From: Oscillospiraceae bacterium
GTDB lineage: Bacteria; Bacillota; Clostridia; Oscillospirales; Oscillospiraceae
Reading direction: 5' to 3'
Assembly (NCBI GenBank): GCA_902768805.1
Contig: CACXMX010000001.1
Location: 1-57,078, forward strand
DNA: 57,078 nucleotides
Each line of letters begins with the position of its first letter. Position 1 is the stretch's first letter. Positions 50,669 to 57,078 of this stretch are shown here, piece by piece. The notes under the pieces were generated by a model. That model was given only the letters and a program-made list of their open reading frames with translations, was not told where the DNA came from and did not search any database. The position numbers were made by a program, and so were the translations under genes.

Positions 50669-51573
50669 GAAGGCGGCTGATCACAGCCCTGCTGAGCCTT
50701 GTGTTCCTGGCGCTGGGAGCCGTTCTCCTCCTGTCCGCCCGGGGCATTCTCCGGGATGAGGGGGTAACGGCGCGCCGTGTGGTCTTTGAAGGCGGCGGAG
50801 GAAAACTCTGGCTGCCCGAGATCGTCCGGCCGCGGGAGGTACCGCTGTACGAAGAGGACCACTCCGGCCACCCGGAGAGCCTCCCGGTGGGCGGGAACCT
50901 TTCCGCGGCGCTGGTGCTCGGCAGCGGGCGGGACGGCACCCGCGCCCTGTCGGCGGAGCTGGCGCGGCGGGGGGTGGCGGTGCTGCTTCCGGACAGGAAC
51001 ACGCGCGCGCCGGCCGCCTGGGACTGGCTGGCCGGACAGAGCTATATCCGCATCTCGTCCATGGCGCTGATCGCGTCGATCGATCATTCCGATGAGGCGC
51101 TCGCTCTCGGCGCGGATCTCTCGTCTTCCGACAGGGCGCCTGCCGCGACGATCCTTATCGGTGACGACGGAGTCCTGCGCGAAGCGGCCGCCTATCCCGG
51201 AAGAAACCTGCTGGTCCTGACCGCGAGAGAAGCGGAGGCCGGAGCGAAGGCGGTTTTCTTCGGCGCGGGATACGACGCGCGAACGGATTTCAGCGGCTAT
51301 TTCGGAGACGGAACGGCCCGCGCTGCGGCTGCCGTTCGGGGACGGGCCGCGTTTTCGTCGCGCAAAACGCTCCGGCAGATACTTGACTGGCAGGGAAGCG
51401 CCCTGGGACATGTGGTGGAACTGCCGGACGACAGCGTGATCTTTCCCATTACAGATTTCTGCCGTATCGCCTCGGCATTCTGCCTCGCCGCCGCCGCGGC
51501 GGTCTGGCCGCTGCGCCGCGGGGAGAAAAAAGGGAAGAGCGGCAGCATACAGAAAAGGAGGCCTCATCCATGA
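50665..51573 (+). CDS. Membrane protein with extracytoplasmic domain
   Basis: 302 residues, not recognised. One membrane helix at the N-terminus (LITALLSLVFLALGAVLLLSA) and one near the C-terminus (IASAFCLAAAAAVWPL), with ~230 residues between. That loop contains ALVLGSGRDGTRALSAELARRGVAVLLPDRN and ISSMALIASIDHSDEALALGADL, suggesting a Rossmann-like or degenerate alpha/beta-hydrolase fold (VLLPDRN as in dienelactone hydrolases). No clear GxSxG is seen. Start 50665 overlaps the lipoprotein stop; its own stop overlaps the hexokinase start by 4 bp. Confidence 0.72.
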   Translation: MRRRLITALLSLVFLALGAVLLLSARGILRDEGVTARRVVFEGGGGKLWLPEIVRPREVPLYEEDHSGHPESLPVGGNLSAALVLGSGRDGTRALSAELARRGVAVLLPDRNTRAPAAWDWLAGQSYIRISSMALIASIDHSDEALALGADLSSSDRAPAATILIGDDGVLREAAAYPGRNLLVLTAREAEAGAKAVFFGAGYDARTDFSGYFGDGTARAAAAVRGRAAFSSRKTLRQILDWQGSALGHVVELPDDSVIFPITDFCRIASAFCLAAAAAVWPLRRGEKKGKSGSIQKRRPHP

Positions 51574-52856
51574 GGACACCGGAACAGTTCCTTCGGGATC
51601 ACGATATGTTTTACGAACAGATGCCGTTCGAAGAGCTGATCGGACGATATCTGGACGAGATGGAGGCCGGGCTGAACGGGCGTCCGTCGTCGCTGTACAT
51701 GATCCCCTCCTATATCCGGGCCGACTCCGAACCCGCGCGCGGACAGAGCGTGCTTGTGATCGACGCGGGCGGGACCAATCTCCGTGCCGGCCGGGTCCAT
51801 TTCGATTCCAAATCCCAAAGCGTGGTGGAAACACTCAAAAAGCGCTATATGCCGGGCGCCGGGGGCGAGCATATCACGGCCGACGAAATGTTCCGCCGGA
51901 TCGCCGAGTTTGCGCTGGAGGCGGCGGAGGGCTGTTCCCGGGCCTGCGTGAGCTTTTCCTATCCCTGCCAGAACCGCCCCGACGGCGACGGCATGATCCT
52001 GGAACTGGGCAAGGAGCTGCAGGTGGAGGGCGCGGAGGGACGCCTCGTGTGCGCCTCTCTGGAGGCGGCGCTGAAGGAACTCGGCGCGGCCGGAAGCCGA
52101 AGCTGGAGGCTGACGAACGACTCCGTCGGCTCGCTTTTGGGCGGGAAAGCCGCCGCGCCGCGGGGGCGTTTCCGGGATTTCATCGGATTCATCCTCGGCA
52201 CGGGGACCAATATGTGCTGCGCGGTGCCCTCGGCGTCGATCGCCAAAGACCCCGAAGCGGCCGCCATGGGCGGTGAAATGATCGTAAATCTGGAGTCCGG
52301 ATGCTTTGACAAGCTCCTGCTGGGGACCGTCGACAGGGAGCTGGACGCCGAGAGCGAGATCCCCGGAGATCATCTCGCGGAAAAGATGATATCCGGAAGC
52401 TACTACCGCCAGGTGCTCGAGCGGACGCTGCTCCTTGCCGCGAGGGAGGGTGAGCTCTCCCCGGAGACCGGGGAAAAGCTCCGCGCTCTGCGCGTTACCA
52501 GCGCTCTGGTGGACTCGTTCTGTCTGGATCCCCATGGGAACAACGCGCTCTCCCAGGCGTTTCTCGGCGAACGGGAACGAACCTTTGCCGCCGGAGTGAA
52601 CATGGCGCTGCTCGAAAGAGCGGCCCGGGTCGCTGCGGCCGGCCTGGCCGCAGTCATCCGCTACCGCGCTCTGCCGCGGGGCAGCCGGGTGTGCGTCAGC
52701 GCCGACGGGACCATGCTGCGGCTCAACCCCGTGCTCAGGCCGGCCATGGAAAGATACCTTGCCGAGTACGCGCTCGAGGGGATGGGCGTGGAGACGGAAT
52801 TTCTGTTCGCGTCCGACGCCACCTTGATGGGCAGCGCGTGGGCGGGGCTCATCTGA
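51570..52856 (+). CDS. Eukaryote-type (hexokinase family) sugar kinase
   Basis: Phosphorylates a hexose with ATP. 428 residues, close to the ~450 of eukaryotic hexokinase modules and longer than ROK or Glk glucokinases (~320). Motifs: SYIRADSEP (like the SFVD region), VIDAGGTNLRAGRV (phosphate 1), SFSYPCQN (like FSFP), LTNDSVGSLLGG with the catalytic Asp, GFILGTGTNMC and CVSADGTMLRLNP. This order is specific to the hexokinase family, which is uncommon in bacteria. It overlaps the preceding membrane gene by 4 bp, an odd neighbourhood for a glycolytic enzyme; a role in envelope sugar salvage is possible (inference). Confidence 0.9.
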   Translation: MRTPEQFLRDHDMFYEQMPFEELIGRYLDEMEAGLNGRPSSLYMIPSYIRADSEPARGQSVLVIDAGGTNLRAGRVHFDSKSQSVVETLKKRYMPGAGGEHITADEMFRRIAEFALEAAEGCSRACVSFSYPCQNRPDGDGMILELGKELQVEGAEGRLVCASLEAALKELGAAGSRSWRLTNDSVGSLLGGKAAAPRGRFRDFIGFILGTGTNMCCAVPSASIAKDPEAAAMGGEMIVNLESGCFDKLLLGTVDRELDAESEIPGDHLAEKMISGSYYRQVLERTLLLAAREGELSPETGEKLRALRVTSALVDSFCLDPHGNNALSQAFLGERERTFAAGVNMALLERAARVAAAGLAAVIRYRALPRGSRVCVSADGTMLRLNPVLRPAMERYLAEYALEGMGVETEFLFASDATLMGSAWAGLI

Positions 52857-52885
52857 TGACCGACCGGATCTGTGAGGCTGTATAG

Positions 52886-53941
52886 ATGGCGAATAACGAA
52901 AGGGAGAGAAAAGCTCCCGTAAAGGGGACACATTCCGCGCCCTCCCGGAGACGGGAGGGCGCAAAAAAGGCCGCTCCGGCCCGAAAAGCCGGCGCCGGAC
53001 ACCGGGGCATGCTCCTCGCGGGCTGGGGATTCCTCGCGGCAGTGATCCTTCTTGCTGCGGCGGTGTTTGTCCGCCTGCTCCCGGAGCGTGAGGAGGCGCC
53101 GGCGATCGTCCCGACCGCGGCTCCGGGCCCCGCCGGAAGCGCCTTCACCGTCCAGACGGAGCAGCAGCTCTCCTCCGGAGACGGCCGCGGAGGCCGAAGC
53201 GTTTCCGTAAAGAGCGTAGACTGCGGCTATATGCCGCCCGCGGAGATCACCTTCGGCCGGCTCAGCACCGTCGATCTGTCCGATATAGGGAAAAAGGTGA
53301 GCGACAACGTTCGCGCCGCCGGCTGGGGCGATACGGTCTGGTCCGTGACCGAGAACGGAGCGCTGCTGATCCGCGCGGCGAACATGACCGTGCTGAGCGG
53401 GGCCGATTTCGAGAAACAGAGCGCCTTCCTTAAAACGGACAAGCCCGAGCAGATATCCCGCACATTTCTGGACAACAGCGGCCTGATCGGTCTGCTGCGC
53501 GACTACGGACTCACTCTTTCCACACAGGTGGAGAACAACGACGGAGAGATCCTCTTTCGCGGGACGGGAACGCTTCCCGGCTGCGAGTGCACGGCCCGCT
53601 TTACCTTCCTGTATACGGGCGCCTTCGATCAGGCGGTGATCCGGGCGGTATATCTGGCCGACGCCGTGACCGTATCGGATGTGATCCCTCTTTCAAAGGC
53701 GGCCTCCCGGGCCGTGACCTGGATGGCCGGGACGGGGGAGAGCGTTGTCGTGACAGACGCGGAGCTGCGTCATGTGAGCGGGCTTCCGTTTTACGCGCTG
53801 ACCTGCTCGGACGGGACCACGGCTTTTGCACTGGCCGTGGACGAGGACGCGCTCTCCGCGGTGCCCGGCGCGCGGGAGACCTATGACAGCCTGATGTCGG
53901 ACGGGATAGAGAACAATGTCTCGCTCTCGGGCGGAGAATAA
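52886..53941 (+). CDS. Membrane-anchored extracytoplasmic protein
   Basis: 351 residues, no named family. A strongly basic cytoplasmic N-terminus (RRREGAKKAAPARKAGAG), one membrane helix (~residues 42-63, LLAGWGFLAAVILLAAAVFVRLL), then ~285 residues outside. The outer part shows two similar alpha/beta halves with repeated segments about a missing-residue scan such as DNSGLIGLLRDYGLTLSTQVENNDGEILF and TARFTFLYTGAFDQAVIRAVYL, recalling regulatory domains of the YycH type (weak). It follows hexokinase by 29 bp, likely cotranscribed. Confidence 0.7.
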   Translation: MANNERERKAPVKGTHSAPSRRREGAKKAAPARKAGAGHRGMLLAGWGFLAAVILLAAAVFVRLLPEREEAPAIVPTAAPGPAGSAFTVQTEQQLSSGDGRGGRSVSVKSVDCGYMPPAEITFGRLSTVDLSDIGKKVSDNVRAAGWGDTVWSVTENGALLIRAANMTVLSGADFEKQSAFLKTDKPEQISRTFLDNSGLIGLLRDYGLTLSTQVENNDGEILFRGTGTLPGCECTARFTFLYTGAFDQAVIRAVYLADAVTVSDVIPLSKAASRAVTWMAGTGESVVVTDAELRHVSGLPFYALTCSDGTTAFALAVDEDALSAVPGARETYDSLMSDGIENNVSLSGGE

Positions 53942-54016
53942 ACGATTGCCCGGGGACCGGACTGCGCGCCGGGCCGACGGGCCCGGCGAAAGCATTTGAG
54001 GACAAAAGGAGACAGT

Positions 54017-54823
54017 ATGAGCTTGCTTACGACCTGCGCTGCCGTTCTGGCGGGAACGGTGATGGCGCTTACCTCCGCCGGAGGAGAGCCCGCGCAGGAG
54101 ATCGACGGCGCCGGCGCGCTGATAGAGGAATACATCGCGGAAAACAAAATCGGCGAAAAACAGCTGGCTCTGGGCTGGCTGGACCTGGAGACGGGAGAGG
54201 CCTACTACGTCAACAAGGACGTCAACTTCTACGGCGCGAGCCTGTACAAAGTGGCGCTGAACATGTACTGGGCCGAAAAAGTGGCCAACGGAGAGGCCAC
54301 CTGGGACACGACCGTCGGGGGCGGGCGGCTCGAAACCCTGATGACGGGCAGCCTGGAGCAGTCCAACAACAATTATTCCTACAAGCTCTATCAGCCCCTG
54401 GGGGCCTACCGCGCCTCCAAGCTGGTCGAGGCGCCGTATTACGGAATGACGGCAGAGGAGGCGCGCGCAGACCGAAAATACTGGACCGACTCCTACATCA
54501 CGCCGCGCCGCATGATCACCTGCCTGTATACGCTCCACAGCGAGCCGGAACGGTTCCCCACGGTAGTCGATCACCTGCTCCTCGCTCAGCCCGGCCGCTA
54601 TTTCCGGCTCTACGAGAACCGCTGGGAGATCGCGCAGAAATACGGCTATCTGTCCAATTTCGGCCGGGATATCAGCACGGCCGGGATCGTCTATGCCCCG
54701 GAACCTTTTCTTCTCGTGGTGCTCACCCACAATCTTCCGCGCGCGGAAGAGCATATCGCGCGGCTGTGCGTGCTTCTGGGTGACTACGTATCGGGAGAGA
54801 CCTTCGTCTATCCGGAAAAATAG
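54017..54823 (+). CDS. Secreted serine hydrolase of the class A beta-lactamase fold
   Basis: 268 residues with an N-terminal signal peptide (LLTTCAAVLAGTVMALTSAGG). SxxK motif in YGASLYKVALNMYW (nucleophile Ser and general-base Lys). A second motif SNNN follows at ...EQSNNNYSY, in the place of SDN. No clear KTG triad is visible, so antibiotic hydrolysis is unlikely; relatives include peptidoglycan-acting serine hydrolases. Start 54017 follows AAAGGAG. Last gene of the operon, before a perfect terminator. Confidence 0.82.
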   Translation: MSLLTTCAAVLAGTVMALTSAGGEPAQEIDGAGALIEEYIAENKIGEKQLALGWLDLETGEAYYVNKDVNFYGASLYKVALNMYWAEKVANGEATWDTTVGGGRLETLMTGSLEQSNNNYSYKLYQPLGAYRASKLVEAPYYGMTAEEARADRKYWTDSYITPRRMITCLYTLHSEPERFPTVVDHLLLAQPGRYFRLYENRWEIAQKYGYLSNFGRDISTAGIVYAPEPFLLVVLTHNLPRAEEHIARLCVLLGDYVSGETFVYPEK

Positions 54824-54834
54824 CGCGTCGGAGA

Positions 54835-54861
54835 CGAAGCGCCGGCACGGCCGGCGCTTCG
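54835..54861. terminator. Terminator of the envelope/hexokinase operon
   Basis: Perfect 12-bp stem (54835-54846 / 54850-54861) with a 3-base loop, followed by TTG ATTATT. Confidence 0.8.
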
Positions 54862-54917
54862 TTGATTATTGCCGTAAATCATCGGCAGACCCGTTGCTTT
54901 TTTCAACAATCTGGCAC

Positions 54918-54946
54918 TTGTCATGCCGGCAAAAATCGTGTATTAT
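54918..54946 (+). promoter_or_regulatory. Promoter of the Opp/Dpp permease operon
   Basis: -35 TTGTCA (54918-54923), 17-bp spacer, -10 TATTAT (54941-54946). A ~120-base leader follows with a GC hairpin (54985-55014, arms GGGATC/GATCCC with GGCCC inside), which could regulate or protect the transcript. Confidence 0.65.
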
Positions 54947-55069
54947 TCTAATGTTTTAAAATGATGTTGCTTCACCGTGATAAAGGGATCGGGCCCGGTT
55001 CGGGGCCGGATCCCGAACGATCATGGTGGTTTTGCGTCTTATCATTAATTCGGAACGGGTGGATTGAGT

Positions 55070-56011
55070 ATGTTCGGTTATATTCTCAAGCGTCTGGGCG
55101 TGGCGATCCTGACGCTGCTGGTGATCATGACGATCACATTTTTTCTGATGAACGCGGTGCCGGGGAGCCCGTTCCTCACGGAGAAATCCACGCCGGAAAT
55201 GATCGCCAGGGCCAACGCGAAATACGGGCTTGACAAGCCGCTGTATGTGCAGCTGTTCAACTATGTAAAAAGCTATCTGCGCGGCGATCTGGGCACCTCG
55301 CTGAAAATGCAGGAGGGAACGCCCGTTTCCAACATCATCTTCCATCAGGGAAAATTCACGCTGTCGATCAAGCTGGGGCTTTACGCGCTGGCTCTGGCGG
55401 TGCTGGTGGGGATCCCGCTGGGCTGCATTGCCGCGTATAACCGGGGGAGCTGGATCGACGGCTTCCTGCGCGTGCTCACAACGGTGGGCGTGGCGGTCCC
55501 CACTTTCGTGCTGGCAACGCTGCTGCTCGTGACCTTCGCGGTCAAGCTGCAGTGGCTTCCCACGCTCTCGAGCAGCCTTACAAGCTTTAAAAGCTATGTC
55601 ATGCCGGTGATCAGCCTGTCCTTCTATTACACGTGCTATGTGGCCAAGCTCACCCGTACGAGCATGCTCGACGCCATCAACCAGGACTATATCCGCACCG
55701 CCCGCGCCAAGGGCGTGAAAACGCGTGTGCTGATCCTCAAGCACGCGCTGCGCAATTCGCTCATCCCCGTGATCACGTATCTCGGTCCCGTCATGGCCGG
55801 CATCATCACGGGCAGCTTTGTGGTGGAGTCCACCTTCTCGATCCCGGGCCTGGGCAAGTATTATGTGCAGAGCGTGCTCAGCCGCGACTATCCGGTCATC
55901 ATGGCGACCACCGTGGTGCTCTCCGCTCTGGTCATTTTCATGAATCTGGTGGTCGACATCGCCTACAAGATCGTCGATCCCCGCATCAACATTGCCGCGA
56001 AGGAGAACTGA
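55070..56011 (+). CDS. Peptide/nickel-type ABC transporter permease (DppB/OppB)
   Basis: Inner-membrane permease of a DppBC/OppBC importer. 313 residues with about six membrane helices. Family marks: N-terminal LKRLGVAILTLLVIMTITFFLMNAVPGSPF, YGLDKPLYVQLFNYVKSYLRGDLGTSL, and the inner-membrane signature DYIRTARAKGVKTRVLILKHALRNSLIPVITYLG followed by FVVESTFSIPGLGKYY. ATG 55070 is preferred; a TTG two codons earlier is possible. No substrate-binding protein gene precedes it, so the operon starts with the permease. The next permease starts 3 bp after its stop. Confidence 0.93.
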   Translation: MFGYILKRLGVAILTLLVIMTITFFLMNAVPGSPFLTEKSTPEMIARANAKYGLDKPLYVQLFNYVKSYLRGDLGTSLKMQEGTPVSNIIFHQGKFTLSIKLGLYALALAVLVGIPLGCIAAYNRGSWIDGFLRVLTTVGVAVPTFVLATLLLVTFAVKLQWLPTLSSSLTSFKSYVMPVISLSFYYTCYVAKLTRTSMLDAINQDYIRTARAKGVKTRVLILKHALRNSLIPVITYLGPVMAGIITGSFVVESTFSIPGLGKYYVQSVLSRDYPVIMATTVVLSALVIFMNLVVDIAYKIVDPRINIAAKEN

Positions 56012-56014
56012 CCT

Positions 56015-57078
56015 ATGGCTAATCTTACTTCGATCAGTCCCTTCCGGCCGGATCCGGACAAGATCATGGAGGCCTTCGGCCTGAACGAATCGGATTTCTC
56101 TCCCGCCGATGAGAGCGAGAAGGAATCCATGGTGGAAAAACACAAGAGCGTATCCTATTGGCGGGACGCCTGGCGGAGGTTCCGCGCCAACACCGTGTCG
56201 ATGGTGGCGCTGGGGATCTTCGCGCTGTGTCTCCTGTTTGCCTTCGTGGGGCCCTCGCTGATCCCCTACGGCTACGGAGATCAGTACCGCAACTCCCAGA
56301 AGCTGGGACCCTTTGAGTACTCCAAGGGCGAGGAGAGGATCCGCTCCGTACAGGATGTGGGAGACGGGTTCTATGCCACCGCGCTCCAGCGCGGCAGCAT
56401 AACCGCGCTGAGAAAGGGCGACTATTATATCACCCACAAGGGCAATACCTATGCCTTTACGCTGAAAAAATCGCTGGAAAAAGCCATGATCTTCCTGGAC
56501 ACATCGGCGGAGGAACCGCTGTATGTGGTCAAGGAGTCGAATATCAAGGATGGCGAGTTCACCAAGACGGAGCCCATCGAGTTCACCGGCACGGCGGCCG
56601 AGGGAGCGACGGAGATAAAGCTTTCGCACCGGGTGTTCCCGCATGTGTTCGGAACGGATTCCTCCGGCCGCGACCTGATGGCGCGCACCATGTACGGCGC
56701 CCGGGTGTCGATCATCATCGGCCTGGTCGCGTCGCTGATCGTGCTCATTATCGGATCGATCTACGGCGCCATTTCCGGCCTTGCCGGAGGGAAGGTCGAC
56801 TTCGTCATGATGCGGTTCGTGGAGCTCATCTACTCCATTCCCGAGGTCCTTATCGTACTGCTGCTCCAGGTGGTGCTCAAAGACCCGCTGCAGGCGTGGT
56901 TCGACGCGGGGACGTCCTCTTTCGCCCGCGCGATGAGCGACCTGGGCACCGGCATCGTGAGCATTTTCATCACCTTTGCGGTGCTTTTCTGGGTGACGAT
57001 GGCCCGTATCGTACGCGGTCAGGTGCTGCAGCTCAAGGAACAGGAGTATGTCACCGCCGCCACGGCCCTCGGCGCCAC
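56015..57078 (+). CDS. Peptide-type ABC transporter permease (DppC/OppC), cut by window end
   Basis: Second permease of the importer, open to the window end (354 codons seen). An N-terminal cytoplasmic segment (~50 residues) is followed by SYWRDAWRRFRANTVSMVALGIF (the OppC TM1 start), then ~125 residues with repeated beta strands outside the membrane before VFGTDSSGRDLMARTMYGARVSIIIGL, the usual second block. It continues through MMRFVELIYSIPEVLIVLLLQVVL to EYVTAATALGA. The extra outer domain between TM1 and TM2 is larger than in E. coli DppC but is seen in some Gram-positive OppC. ATP-binding subunits should follow. Confidence 0.92.
   Translation, partial: MANLTSISPFRPDPDKIMEAFGLNESDFSPADESEKESMVEKHKSVSYWRDAWRRFRANTVSMVALGIFALCLLFAFVGPSLIPYGYGDQYRNSQKLGPFEYSKGEERIRSVQDVGDGFYATALQRGSITALRKGDYYITHKGNTYAFTLKKSLEKAMIFLDTSAEEPLYVVKESNIKDGEFTKTEPIEFTGTAAEGATEIKLSHRVFPHVFGTDSSGRDLMARTMYGARVSIIIGLVASLIVLIIGSIYGAISGLAGGKVDFVMMRFVELIYSIPEVLIVLLLQVVLKDPLQAWFDAGTSSFARAMSDLGTGIVSIFITFAVLFWVTMARIVRGQVLQLKEQEYVTAATALGA

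Noticed and set aside
54017-54823. Antibiotic-resistance beta-lactamase
   Set aside because: SxxK is present but no SDN or KTG of an active beta-lactamase is seen, and the context is an envelope operon.

Overview
This 57 kb window is chromosomal DNA from a GC-rich Firmicute of the class Clostridia, most likely an uncultured anaerobic gut lineage near Oscillospirales/Christensenellales. The lineage is inferred from gene content and order, not from a marker tree. Supporting signs are the hrcA-grpE-dnaK operon behind a CIRCE operator, dgt-dnaG-rpoD, the yggS-sepF-divIVA-ileS division cluster, mutL-miaA, a two-gene SufC/SufBD iron-sulfur system, pyruvate phosphate dikinase and CooC/CooT/corrinoid-activase genes. 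Promoters of the TTGACA/TATAAT type and strong rho-independent hairpins are easy to see. No rRNA operon, prophage, transposase gene or CRISPR array is present.

Layout. 1-2145: heat-shock operon on the minus strand. 2281-5288: AAA+ ATPase and nicotinate phosphoribosyltransferase. 5385-7838 (minus): a patatin phospholipase fused to a GT4 glycosyltransferase. 8045-14706: dgt, dnaG, rpoD, then two paralogous exported repeat proteins. 14916-19339: miaB diverging from mutL-miaA. 19359-26344: yggS, sepF, divIVA, ileS, lspA, rluD. 26487-28147: sufC-sufBD. 28218-32607 (minus): a macro-domain protein, then trmB-xth-dusB-ECF sigma-anti-sigma. 32674-32996: tRNA-Pro with a tandem partial duplication containing a tRNA-like structure. 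33225-38430: VanY-like protein, mnmE, ppdK. 38489-40179: a TIR-like tail-anchored protein diverging from an acidic, Tyr-rich membrane protein. 40244-45790: alpha/beta hydrolase, then TetR-degV diverging from an esterase/carboxylesterase/DUF2284 operon. 45801-46103: a MITE-like element flanked by two copies of a terminator. 46125-49929 (minus): cooT, small ORF, cooC, corrinoid activase, DUF3786. 50153-54823: envelope operon with a eukaryote-like hexokinase and a serine hydrolase. 55070-end: Opp/Dpp permeases, the second cut by the window end.

Most genes are housekeeping (protein folding, replication, transcription, tRNA modification, division, Fe-S assembly, central carbon). The most unusual items are: (1) the patatin-GT4 fusion; (2) a structured intergenic element present twice in opposite orientation (14705-14847 and 45835-46069), the second apparently inserted with a 34-bp duplication of a whole terminator hairpin; (3) the tRNA-Pro locus, where the 3' half plus terminator is repeated and the extra copy can still fold into a tRNA-like shape; (4) a tail-anchored TIR-like protein; (5) CooC/CooT/corrinoid-activase genes without a CODH or corrinoid-protein gene in view. 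All functions are read from sequence motifs; no database search was run.
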